Of a DNA stretch of 64,000 nt, positions 53,190 to 64,000 are shown one piece after another. Position 1 is the stretch's first letter; each line of letters starts with the position of its first letter. Below the pieces are notes generated by a model. The model had not been told where the DNA came from. It worked only from the letters and a program-made list of their open reading frames with translations, and did no database searches. The position numbers and the translations under genes are program-made. The stretch is taken from the NCBI GenBank assembly GCA_920105625.2, contig CAKKTE020000288.1, forward strand, positions 961,834 to 1,025,833. Reading direction: 5' to 3'. This stretch comes from Clusia tigrina (lineage: Eukaryota > Arthropoda > Insecta > Diptera > Clusiidae).

Positions 53190-53581
53190 AACATACAAAT
53201 GCTTGTAACTTTTTACTAGAGCGTCATAAAACCTTGCAATTTTGTAACAATAAAGTACTCGAGCCTCTTGTCAATTTAAATTATCGCACAGAGCTATGCT
53301 ACCCTTCAGTACCAAATCAAACACTGATAAAACTTCAAATGGCCCTAACTTCTATACGGTACGTCCTACACTTATCAAAGTTTGCAACATACAAATGCTT
53401 GTAACTTTTTACTAGAGCGTCATAAAACCTTGAAATTTTGTAACAATAAAGTACTCAAGCCTCTTGTCAATTTAAGCTATCGCTCAAAGCTATGCTACCC
53501 TTGAGTCCCAAATCAAACACTGATAAAGCTTCAAATGGCCCTGACTTCTATACGGTACGTCCTACACCTATCAAAGTTTGC

Positions 53582-53768
53582 AACATACAAATGCTTGTAA
53601 CTTTTTACTGGAGCGTCATAAAACCTTGCAATTTTGTAACAATAAAGTACTCGAGCCTCTTGTTAATTTAAGCTATCGCTCAAAGCTATGCTACCCTAAT
53701 AAAACACTGATAAAACTTCAAATGGCCCTAACTCCTATACGGTACGTCCTACACCTATCAAAGTTTGC
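53582..53768 (+). repeat. Example of the 9-bp-short monomer type
   Basis: This 187-bp monomer reads CTACCCTAATAAAACACTG where most monomers have CTACCCTTGAGTCC followed by CAAATCAAACACTG. The change behaves like loss of about 20 bp plus gain of 11 bp that resembles the adjoining TGATAAAAC, so a short near-duplicate now stands in tandem. Sister forms read CCCTGATAAAAC, CCCTGGTAAAAC and CCCAGATAAAAC. I count 17 such monomers, all between 47.6 and 62.7 kb. The net change is a multiple of three only by chance, and nothing suggests coding. Confidence 0.85.
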
Positions 53769-56700
53769 AACATACAAATGCTTGTACCTTTTTACTGCAG
53801 CGTCATAAAACCTTGAAATTTAGTAACAATAAAGTACTCGAGCCTCTTGTCAATTTAAGCTATCGCTCAAAGCTATGCTACCCTTGAGTCCCAAATCAAA
53901 CACTGATAAAGCTTCAAATGGCCCTGACTTCTATACGGTACGTCCTACACCTATCAAAGTTTGCAACATACAAATGCTTGTAACTTTTTACTGGAGCGTC
54001 ATAAAACCTTGCAATTTTGTAACAATAAAGTACTCGAGCCTCTTGTTAATTTAAGCTATCGCTCAAAGCTATGCTACCCTGGTAAAACACTGATAAAACT
54101 TCAAATGGCCCTAACTTCTATACGGTAGGTCCTACACTTATCAAAGTTTGCAACATACAAAGGCTTGTAACTTTTTACTAGAGCGTCATAAAACCTTGAA
54201 ATTTTGTAACAATAAAGTACTCAAGCCTCTTGTCAATTTAAGCTATCGCTCAAAGCTATGCTACCCTTGAGTCCCAAATCAAACACTGATAAAGCTTCAA
54301 ATGGCCCTAACTTCCATGCGGTACGTCCTACACCTATCAAAGTTTGCAACATACAAATGCTTGTAACTTTTTACTGATGCGTCATAAAACCTTGCAATTT
54401 TGTAACAATAAAGTACTCGAGCCTCTTGTTAATTTAAGCTATCGCTCAAAGCTATGCTACCCAGATAAAACACTGATAAAACTTCAAATGGCCCTAACTC
54501 CTATACGGTACGTCCTACACCTATCAAAGTTTGCAACATACAAATGCTTGTACCTTTTTACTACAGCGTCATAAAACCTTGAAATTTAGTAACAATAAAG
54601 TACTCGAGCCTCTTGTCAATTTAAGTTATCGCTCAAAGCTATGCTACCCTTGAGTCCCAAACCAAACACTTATTAAACTTCAAATGGCCCTAACTTCTAT
54701 ACGGTACGTCTTACACCTATCAATGTTTGCAACATACAATTGCTTGTAACTTTTTACTGGAGCGTCATAAAACCTTGAAATTTAGTAACAATAAAGTACT
54801 CGAGCCTCTTGTCAATTTAAGTTATCGCTCAAAGCTATGCTACCCTTGAGTCCCAAATCAAACACTGATAAAACTTCAAATGGCCGTAACTTCTATACGG
54901 GACGTCCTACACCTATCAAAGTTTGCAACATACAAATGCTTGTAACTTTTTACTGGAGCGTCATAAAACCTTGAAATTTTATAACAGTAAAGTACTCGAG
55001 CCTCTTGTCAATTTAAGCTATCGCTCAAAGCAATGCTACTCTTCAGTCCCAAATCGAACACTGATAAAACTTCAAATGGCCCTAACTTCTATACGGTACG
55101 TCCTACACCTATCAAAGGTTGCAGCATACAAAAGCTTGTAACTTTTTACTGGAGCGTCATAAAACCTTGAAATTTTGTAACAATAAAGTACTCGAGCCTC
55201 TTGTCAATTTAAGCAATCGCTTAAAGCTATGCTACCTTTGAGTCCCAAATCAAACACTGATAAAACTTCAAATGGCCCTAACTTCTATACGGTACGTCCT
55301 ACACCTATCATAGTTTGCAACATACAAATGCTTGTAACTTTTTACTAGAGCGTCATAAAACCTTGCAATTTTGTAACAATAAAGTACTCGAGCCTCTTGT
55401 CAATTTAAATTATCGCACAGAGCTATGCTACCCTTCAGTACCAAATCAAACACTGATAAAACTTCAAATGGCCCTAACTTTTATACGGTACGTCCTACAC
55501 TTATCAAAGTTTGCAACATACAAATGCTTGTAACTTTTTACTAGAGCGTCATAAAACCTTGAAATTTTGTAACAATAAAGTACTCAAGCCTCTTGTCAAT
55601 TTAAGCTATCGCTCAAAGCTATGCTACCCTTGAGTCCCAAATCAAACACTGATAAAGCTTCAAATGGCCCTGACTTCTATACGGTACGTCCTACACATAT
55701 CAAAGTTTGCAACATACAAATGCTTGTAACTTTTTACTGGAGCGTCATAAAACCTTGCAATTTTGTAACAATAAAGTACTCGAGCCTCTTGTTAATTTAA
55801 GCTATCGCTCAAAGCTATGCTACCCTGGTAAAACACTGATAAAACTTCAAATGGCCCTAACTTCTATACGGTAGGTCCTACACTTATCAAAGTTTGCAAC
55901 ATACAAAGGCTTGTAACTTTTTACTAGAGCGTCATAAAACCGTGAAATTTTGTAACAATAAAGTACTCAAGCCTCTTGTCAATTTAAGCTATCGCTCAAA
56001 GCTATGCTACCCTTGAGTCCCAAATCAAACACTGATAAAGCTTCAAATGGCCCTGACTTCTATACGGTACGTCCTACACCTATCAAAGTTTGCAACATAC
56101 AAATGCTTGTAACTTTTTACTGATGCGTCATAAAACCTTGCAATTTTGTAACAATAAAGTACTCGAGCCTCTTGTTAATTTAAGCTATCGCTCAAAGCTA
56201 TGCTACCCTGATAAAACACTGATAAAACTTCAAATGGCCCTAACTCCTATACGGTACGTCCTACACCTATCAAAGTTTGCAACATACAAATGCTTGTACC
56301 TTTTTACTGCAGCGTCATAAAACCTTGAAATTTAGTAACAATAAAGTACTCGAGCCTCTTGTCAATTTAAGTTATCGCTCAAAGCTATGCTACCCTTGAG
56401 TCCCAAATCAAACACTTATTAAACTTCAAATGGCCCTAACTTCTATACGGTACGTCCTACACCTATCAATGTTTGCAACATACAATTGCTTGTAACTTTT
56501 CTGGAGCGTCATAAAACCTTGAAATTTAGTAACAATAAAGTACTCGAGCCTCTTGTCAATTTAAGTTATCGCTCAAAGCTATGCTACCCTTGAGTCCCAA
56601 ATCAAACACTGATAAAACTTCAAATGGCCGTAACTTCTATACGGGACGTCCTACACCTATCAAAGTTTGCAACATACAAATGCTTGTAACTTTTTACTGG

Positions 56701-59700
56701 AGCGTCATAAAACCTTGAAATTTTATAACAGTAAAGTACTCGAGCCTCTTGTCAATTTAAGCTATCGCTCAAAGCAATGCTACTCTTGAGTCCCAAACCA
56801 AACACTTATTAAACTTCAAATGGCCCTAACTTCTATACGGTGCGTCCTACACCTATCAATGTTTGCAACATACAATTGCTTGTAACTTTTTACTGGAGCG
56901 TCATAAAACCTTGAAATTTAGTAACAATAAAGTACTCGAGCCTCTTGTCAATTTAAGTTATCGCTCAAAGCTATGCTACCCTTGAGTCCCAAATCAAACA
57001 CTGATAAAACTTCAAATGGCCGTAACTTATATACGGGACGTCCTACACCTATCAAAGTTTGCAACATACAAATGCTTGTAACTTTTTACTGGAGCGTCAT
57101 AAAACCTTGAAATTTTATAACAGTAAAGTACTCGAGCCTCTTGTCAATTTAAGCTATCGCTCAAAGCAATGCTACTCTTGAGTCCCAAATCGAACACTGA
57201 TAAAACTTCAAATGGCCCTAACTTCTATACGGTACGTCCTACACCTATCAAAGGTTGCAGCATACAAATGCTTGTAACTTTTTACTGAAGCGTCATAAAA
57301 CCTTGAAATTTTGTAACAATAAAGTACTCGAGCCTCTTGTCAATTTAAGCAATCGCTTAAAGCTATGCTACCTTTGAGTCCCAAATCAAACACTGATAAA
57401 ACTTCAAATGGCCCTAACTTCTATACGGTACGTCCTACACCTATCATAGTTTGCAACATACAAATGCTTGTAACTTTTTACTAGAGCGTCATAAAACCTT
57501 GCAATTTTGTAACAATAAAGTACTCGAGCCTCTTGTCAATTTAAATTATCGCACAGAGCTATGCTACCCTTCAGTACCAAATCAAACACTGATAAAACTT
57601 CAAATGGCCCTAACTTCTATACGGTACGTCCTACACCTATCAAAGTTTGCAACATACAAATGCTTGTAACTTTTTACTAGAGCGTCATAAAACCTTGAAA
57701 TTTTGTAACAATAAAGTACTCGAACCTCTTGTCAATTTAAGCTATCGCTCAAAGCTATGCTACCCTTGAGTCCCAAATCAAACACTGATAAAGCTTCAAA
57801 TGGCCCTGACTTCTATACGGTACGTCCTACACTTATCAAAGTTTGCAACATACAAATGCTTGTAACTTTTTACTGGAGCGTCATAAAACCTTGCAATTTT
57901 GTAACAATAAAGTACTCGAGCCTCTTGTTAATTTAAGCTATCGCTCAAAGCTATGCTACCCTGATAAAACACTGATAAAACTTCAAATGGCCCTAACTCC
58001 TATACGGTACGTCCTACACCTATCAAAGTTTGCAACATACAAATGCTTGTACCTTTTTACTGCAGCGTCATAAAACCTTGAAATTTAGTAACAATAAAGT
58101 ACTCGAGCCTCTTGTCAATTTAAGCTATCGCTCAAAGCTATGCTACCCTTGAGTCCCAAATCAAACACTGATAAAGCTTCAAATGGCCCTGACTTCTATA
58201 CGGTACGTCCTACACCTATCAAAGTTTGCAACATACAAATGCTTGTAACTTTTTACTGGAGCGTCATAAAACCTTGCAATTTTGTAACAATAAAGTACTC
58301 GAGCCTCTTGTTAATTTAAGCTATCGCTCAAAGCTATGCTACCCTGGTAAAACACTGATAAAACTTCAAATGGCCCTAACTTCTATACGGTAGGTCCTAC
58401 ACTTATCAAAGTTTGCAACATACAAAGGCTTGTAACTTTTTACTAGAGCGTCATAAAACCTTGAAATTTTGTAACAATAAAGTACTCAAGCCTCTTGTCA
58501 ATTTAAGCTATCGCTCAAAGCTATGCTACCCTTGAGTCCCAAATCAAACACTGATAAAGCTTCAAATGGCCCTGACTTCTATACGGTACGTCCTACACCT
58601 ATCAAAGTTTGCAACATACAAATGCTTGTAACTTTTTACTGATGCGTCATAAAACCTTGCAATTTTGTAACAATAAAGTACTCGAGCCTCTTGTTAATTT
58701 AAGCTATCGCTCAAAGCTATGCTACCCAGATAAAACACTGATAAAACTTCAAATGGCCCTAACTCCTATACGGTACGTCCTACACCTATCAAAGTTTGCA
58801 ACATACAAATGCTTGTACCTTTTTACTACAGCGTCATAAAACCTTGAAATTTAGTAACAATAAAGTACTCGAGCCTCTTGTCAATTTAAGTTATCGCTCA
58901 AAGCTATGCTACCCTTGAGTCCCAAACCAAACACTTATTAAACTTCAAATGGCCCTAACTTCTATACGGTACGTCTTACACCTATCAATGTTTGCAACAT
59001 ACAATTGCTTGTAACTTTTTACTGGAGCGTCATAAAACCTTGAAATTTAGTAACAATAAAGTACTCGAGCCTCTTGTCAATTTAAGTTATCGCTCAAAGC
59101 TATGCTACCCTTGAGTCCCAAATCAAACACTGATAAAACTTCAAATGGCCGTAACTTCTGTACGGGACGTCCTACACCTATCAAAGTTTGCAACATACAA
59201 ATGCTTGTAACTTTTTACTGGAGCGTCATAAAACCTTGAAATTTTATAACAGTAAAGTACTCGAGCCTCTTGTCAATTTAAGCTATCGCTCAAAGCAATG
59301 CTACTCTTGAGTCCCAAATCGAACACTGATAAAACTTCAAATGGCCCTAACTTCTATACGGTACGTCCTACACCTATCAAAGGTTGCAGCATACAAATGC
59401 TTGTAACTTTTTACTGGAGCGTCATAAAACCTTGAAATTTTGTAACAATAAAGTACTCGAGCCTCTTGTCAATTTAAGCAATCGCTTAAAGCTATGCTAC
59501 CTTTGAGTCCCAAATCAAACACTGATAAAACTTCAAATGGCCCTAACTTCTATACGGTACGTCCTACACCTATCATAGTTTGCAACATACAAATGCTTGT
59601 AACTTTTTACTAGAGCGTCATAAAACCTTGCAATTTTGTAACAATAAAGTACTCGAGCCTATTGTCAATTTAAATTATCGCACAGAGCTATGCTACCCTT

Positions 59701-61712
59701 CAGTACCAAATCAAACACTGATAAAACTTCAAATGGCCCTAACTTTTATACGGTACGTCCTACACTTATCAAAGTTTGCAACATACAAATGCTTGTAACC
59801 TTTTACTAGAGCGTCATAAAACCTTGAAATTTTGTAACAATAAAGTACTCAAGCCTCTTGTCAATTTAAGCTATCGCTCAAAGCTATGCTACCCTTGAGT
59901 CCCAAATCAAACACTGATAAAGCTTCAAATGGCCCTGACTTCTATACGGTACGTCCTACACCTATCAAAGTTTACAACATACAAATGCTTGTAACTTTTT
60001 ACTGGAGCGTCATAAAACCTTGCAATTTTGTAACAATAAAGTACTCGAGCCTCTTGTTAATTTAAGCTATCGCTCAAAGCTATGCTACCCTGATAAAACA
60101 CTGATAAAACTTCAAATGGCCCTAACTCCTATACGGTACGTCCTACACCTATCAAAGTTTGCAACATACAAATGCTTGTACCTTTTTACTGCAGCGTCAT
60201 AAAACCTTGAAATTTAGTAACAATAAAGTACTCGAGCCTCTTGTCAATTTAAGCTATCGCTCAAAGCTATGCTACCCTTGAGTCCCAAATCAAACACTGA
60301 TAAAGCTTCAAATGGCCCTGACTTCTATACGGTACGTCCTACACATATCAAAGTTTGCAACATACAAATGCTTGTAACTTTTTACTGGAGCGTCATAAAA
60401 CCTTGCAATTTTGTAACAATAAAGTACTCGAGCCTCTTGTTAATTTAAGCTATCGCTCAAAGCTATGCTACCCTGGTAAAACACTGATAAAACTTCAAAT
60501 GGCCCTAACTTCTATACGGTAGGTCCTACACTTATCAAAGTTTGCAACATACAAAGGCTTGTAACTTTTTACTAGAGCGTCATAAAACCTTGAAATTTTG
60601 TAACAATAAAGTACTCAAGCCTCTTGTCAATTTAAGCTATCGCTCAAAGCTATGCTACCCTTGAGTCCCAAATCAAACACTGATAAAGCTTCAAATGGCC
60701 CTGACTTCTATACGGTACGTCCTACACCTATCAAAGTTTGCAACATACAAATGCTTGTAACTTTTTACTGATGCGTCATAAAACCTTGCAATTTTGTAAC
60801 AATAAAGTACTCGAGCCTCTTGTTAATTTAAGCTATCGCTCAAAGCTATGCTACCCTGATAAAACACTGATAAAACTTCAAATGGCCCTAACTCCTATAC
60901 GGTACGTCCTACACCTATCAAAGTTTGCAACATACAAATGCTTGTACCTTTTTACTGCAGCGTCATAAAACCTTGAAATTTAGTAACAATAAAGTACTCG
61001 AGCCTCTTGTCAATTTAAGTTATCGCTCAAAGCTATGCTACCCTTGAGTCCCAAATCAAACACTTATTAAACTTCAAATGGCCCTAACTTCTATACGGTA
61101 CGTCCTACACCTATCAATGTTTGCAACATACAATTGCTTGTAACTTTTTACTGGAGCGTCATAAAACCTTGAAATTTAGTAACAATAAAGTACTCGAGCC
61201 TCTTGTCAATTTAAGTTATCGCTCAAAGCTATGCTACCCTTGAGTCCCAAATCAAACACTGATAAAACTTCAAATGGCCGTAACTTCTATACGGGACGTC
61301 CTACACCTATCAAAGTTTGCAACATACAAATGCTTGTAACTTTTTACTGGAGCGTCATAAAACCTTGAAATTTTATAACAGTAAAGTACTCGAGCCTCTT
61401 GTCAATTTAAGCTATCGCTCAAAGCAATGCTACTCTTGAGTCCCAAATCGAACACTGATAAAACTTCAAATGGCCCTAACTTCTATACGGTACGTCCTAC
61501 ACCTATCAAAGGTTGCAGCATACAAATGCTTGTAACTTTTTACTGGAGCGTCATAAAACCTTGAAATTTTGTAACAATAAAGTACTCGAGCCTCTTGTCA
61601 ATTTAAGCAATCGCTTAAAGCTATGCTACCTTTGAGTCCCAAATCAAACACTGATAAAACTTCAAATGGCCCTAACTTCTATACGGTGCGTCCTACACCT
61701 ATCATAGTTTGC

Positions 61713-63844
61713 AACATACAAATGCTTGTAACTTTTTACTAGAGCGTCATAAAACCTTGCAATTTTGTAACAATAAAGTACTCGAGCCTCTTGTCAATTT
61801 AAATTATCGCACAGAGCTATGCTACCCTTCAGTACCAAATCAAACACTGATAAAACTTCAATTGGCCCTAACTTTTATACGGTACGTCCTACACCTACAA
61901 AGTTTGCAACATACAAATGCTTATAACTTTTTACTAGAGCGTCATAAAACCTTGAAATTTTGTAACAATAAAGTACTCGAACCTCTTGTCAATTTAAGCT
62001 ATCGCTCAGAGCTATGCTACCCTTCAGTCCCAAATCAAACACTGATAAAACTTCAAATGGCCCTAACTTCTATACGGTACGTCCTACACCTATCAAAGTT
62101 TGCAACATACAAATGCTTGTAACTTTTTACTGATGCGTCATAAAACCTTGCAATTTTGTAACAATAAAGTACTCGAGCCTCTTGTTAATTTAAGCTATCG
62201 CTCAAAGCTATGCTACCCTGGTAAAACACTGATAAAACTTCAAATGGCCCTAACTTCTATACGGTAGGTCCTACACTTATCAAAGTTTGCAACATACAAA
62301 GGCTTGTAACTTTTTACTAGAGCGTCATAAAACCTTGAAATTTTGTAACAATAAAGTACTCAAGCCTCTTGTCAATTTAAGCTATCGCTTCAAAGCTATG
62401 CTACCTTGAGTCCCAAATCAAACACTGATAAAGCTTCAATGGCCCTGACTTCTATACGGTACGTCCTACACCTATCAAAGTTTGCAACATACAAATGCTT
62501 GTAACTTTTTACTGATGCGTCATAAAACCTTGCAATTTTGTAACAATTAAAGTACTCGAGCCTCTTGTTAATTTAAGCTATCGCTCAAAGCTATGCTACC
62601 CTGATAAAACACTGATAAAACTTCAAATTGGCCTAACTCCTATACGGTACGTCCTACACCTATCAAAGTTTGCAACATACAAATGCTTGTACCTTTTTAC
62701 TGCAGCGTCATAAAACCTTGAAATTTAGTAACAATAAAGTACTCGAGCCTCTTGTCAATTTAAGTTATCGCTCAAAGCTATGCTACCCTTGAGTCCCAAT
62801 CAAACACTTTATTAAACTTCAAATGGCCCTAACTTCTATACGGTACGTCCTACACCTATCAATGTTTGCAACATACAATTGCTTGTAACTTTTTACTGGA
62901 GCGTCATAAAACCTTGAAATTTAGTAACAATAAAGTACTCGAGCCTTCTTGTCAATTTAAGTTATCGCTCAAAGCTATGCTACCCTTGAGTCCCAAATCA
63001 AACACTGATAAAACTTCAAATGGCCGTAACTTCTATACGGACGTCCTACACCTATCAAAGTTTGCAACATACAAATGCTTGTAACTTTTTACTGGAGCGT
63101 CATAAAACCTTGAAATTTTATAACAGTAAAGTACTCGAGCCTCTTGTCAATTTAAGCTATCGCTCAAGCAATGCTACTCTTGAGTCCAAACCAAACACTT
63201 ATTAAACTTCAAATGGCCCTAACTTCTATACGGTGCGTCCTACACCTATCAATGTTTGCAACATACATTGCTTGTAACTTTTTACTGGAGCGTCATAAAA
63301 CTTGAAATTTAGTAACAATAAAGTACTCGAGCCTCTTGTCAATTTAAGTTATCGCTCAAAGCTATGCTACCCCTGAGTCCCAAATCAAACACTGATAAAA
63401 CTTCAAATGGCCGTAACTTATATACGGGACGTCCTACACCTATCAAAGTTTGCAACATACAAATGCTTGTAACTTTTTACTGGAGCGTCATAAAACCTTG
63501 AAATTTTATAACAGTAAAGTACTCGAGCCTCTTGTCAATTTAAGCTATCGCTCAAAGCAATGCTACTCTTGAGTCCCAAATCGAACACTGATAAAACTTC
63601 AAATGGCCCTAACTTCTATACGGTACGTCCTACACCTATCAAAGGTTGCAGCATACAAATGCTTGTAACTTTTTACTGGAGCGTCATAAAACCTTGAAAT
63701 TTGTAACAATAAAGTACCTCGAGCCTCTTGTCAATTTAAGCAATCGCTTAAAGCTATGCTACCTTGAGTCACAAATCAAACACTGATAAAGCTTCAAATG
63801 GCCCTGACTTCTATACGGTACGTCCTACACCTATCATTGTTTGC
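61713..63844 (+). repeat. Fifth 11-monomer unit, carrying a cluster of single-base indels
   Basis: This unit has the same monomer order as 55,319-57,454, offset about 6,394 bp. It also holds at least 16 one-base gains or losses in short base runs. Examples are GCTTCAAAG near 62,390, TTCAATGGCC near 62,438, CAATTAAAG near 62,547, CCCAATCAAAC near 62,799, GAGCCTTCTTG near 62,945, ACGGACGTCC near 63,040, CTCAAGCAATG near 63,166, ACATTGC near 63,268, AAACTTGAAA near 63,300 and GTACCTCGAG near 63,717. Such density is absent in the preceding 60 kb and looks like long-read error. Confidence 0.85.
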
Positions 63845-64000
63845 AACATACAAATGCTTGTAACTTTTTACTAGAGCGTCATAAAACCTTGCAATTTTGT
63901 AACAATAAAGTACTCGAGCCTATTGTCAATTTAAATTATCGCACAGAGCTATGCTACCCTTCAGTACCAAATCAAACACTGATAAAACTTCAAATGGCCC
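63845..64000 (+). repeat. Partial last monomer, array continues beyond the window
   Basis: The first 156 bases of the next monomer run to the window edge, with AAATTATCGCACAGAGC and CAGTACC as at the start of each 11-monomer unit. This is therefore the start of a sixth unit. The other window edge also falls inside the array, since base 1 is in register with the landmark at 197, so the array is longer than 64 kb on both sides or reaches contig ends. Confidence 0.9.

Larger units (their letters stand above)
53190..63844 (+). repeat. Higher-order repeat G: five tandem 11-monomer units of about 2,129 bp
   Basis: Units begin at 53,190, 55,319, 57,455, 59,584 and 61,713, each at a monomer preceded by ATCATAGTTTGC and containing AAATTATCGCACAGAGC. 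Lengths are 2,129, 2,136, 2,129, 2,129 and 2,132 bp. 2,129 is eleven times 196 minus three 9-bp deletions. Units 1, 3 and 4 have one internal order. Units 2 and 5 lack two early monomers and have two others, marked by CTCTTGAGTCC(C)AAACC, near 56,790 and 63,180. GTCTTACACC occurs only in units 1 and 3, exactly 4,265 bp apart. Confidence 0.92.
1..64000 (+). repeat. Satellite DNA array, 196-bp monomer, about 327 head-to-tail copies
   Basis: Every part of the window aligns to one monomer of about 196 bp. The landmark AACATACAAATGCTTG recurs at 1, 197, 785, 2157, 6078, 13521, 28757, 45386, 63845 and at every monomer between, sometimes with one or two changes. All copies face the same way, and no foreign sequence interrupts them. 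Monomers differ mostly by substitutions and a handful of recurrent small deletions (1, 2, 3, 6, 9 and 17 bp). A monomer close to nucleosome-repeat length, low G+C and layered higher-order structure are known traits of centromeric and pericentromeric satellites. The centromeric role is inference, since no kinetochore-binding site or flanking marker is visible. The family and species are not recognised. A non-centromeric heterochromatic block is the main alternative. Confidence 0.98.

Noticed and set aside
61709..62122. Longest open frame, 137 codons across two monomers; similarly 20944-21258 (104 codons) and 19547-19807 (86 codons)
   Set aside because: Each depends on a chance one-base deletion (near 61,898, 21,124 and 19,579) that makes a monomer length divisible by three and lets the frame run on. 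The first lies in the error-prone final stretch. The protein would just be the same translated repeat twice.
1..64000. CRISPR array
   Set aside because: Repeats are directly joined 196-bp units with no short conserved repeat plus unique spacers, and no cas genes. The whole unit is repeated.
1..64000. Transposable element remnants, long terminal repeats, telomere repeats or microsatellites
   Set aside because: None seen. Every stretch, including those around the larger deletions, stays in register with the satellite monomer.

Overview
The window is one uninterrupted block of satellite DNA. All 64,000 bases are head-to-tail copies, in one orientation, of a single monomer of about 196 bp. Counting in-register copies of the AACATACAAATGCTTG landmark gives about 327 complete monomers plus a partial last one. 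The mean spacing of about 195.2 bp is slightly under 196 because several monomer types carry small deletions. I see no protein-coding gene, RNA gene, transposable element, unique spacer, inversion or non-satellite sequence. Monomer 1 has 36% G+C, more C than G on the given strand (44 versus 26), and five CpGs where composition predicts about 5.8.

Such an array points to a nuclear chromosome of a eukaryote, most plausibly centromeric or pericentromeric heterochromatin. I do not recognise the family or species. The wording of the monomer (TAACTTYT... followed by GTCCTA or GTCATA) reminds me loosely of plant centromere-type satellites, but that is only an impression and an animal source is not excluded.

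The array is a mosaic of higher-order repeats (HORs), meaning blocks of several distinguishable monomers that were copied as units. 1-2,549: a 7-monomer block followed by a 6-monomer version of it. 2,550-5,097: a related 7-monomer cycle, then a reused 3-monomer block. 5,098-11,560: long-range 14- and 15-monomer duplications plus two dimer duplications. 11,561-18,809: two successive pairs of 10-monomer (about 1,960 bp) units. 18,810-42,053: alternating 7-monomer (1,372 or 1,369 bp) and 10/11-monomer (1,955 or 2,151 bp) units. 42,054-44,013: simple order, with four consecutive near-identical monomers and then three dimers. 44,014-47,149: mixed monomers. 47,150-53,189: blocks of 5, 7 and 24 monomers marked by a variant 9 bp short. 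53,190-63,844: five tandem 11-monomer units of about 2,129 bp. A burst of single-base homopolymer indels in the last 2 kb looks like a sequence-quality problem rather than biology.

Nothing here acts as a gene set. The array's probable role is structural: a nucleosome-length repeat that may seat centromeric or heterochromatic chromatin. Its history is written in local amplification, unequal exchange and conversion-like shuffling of monomer variants. Most open reading frames of 60-137 codons are by-products of the repeat: the typical ones begin at the same TTG in each monomer and stop in the next one, because 196 is not a multiple of three.
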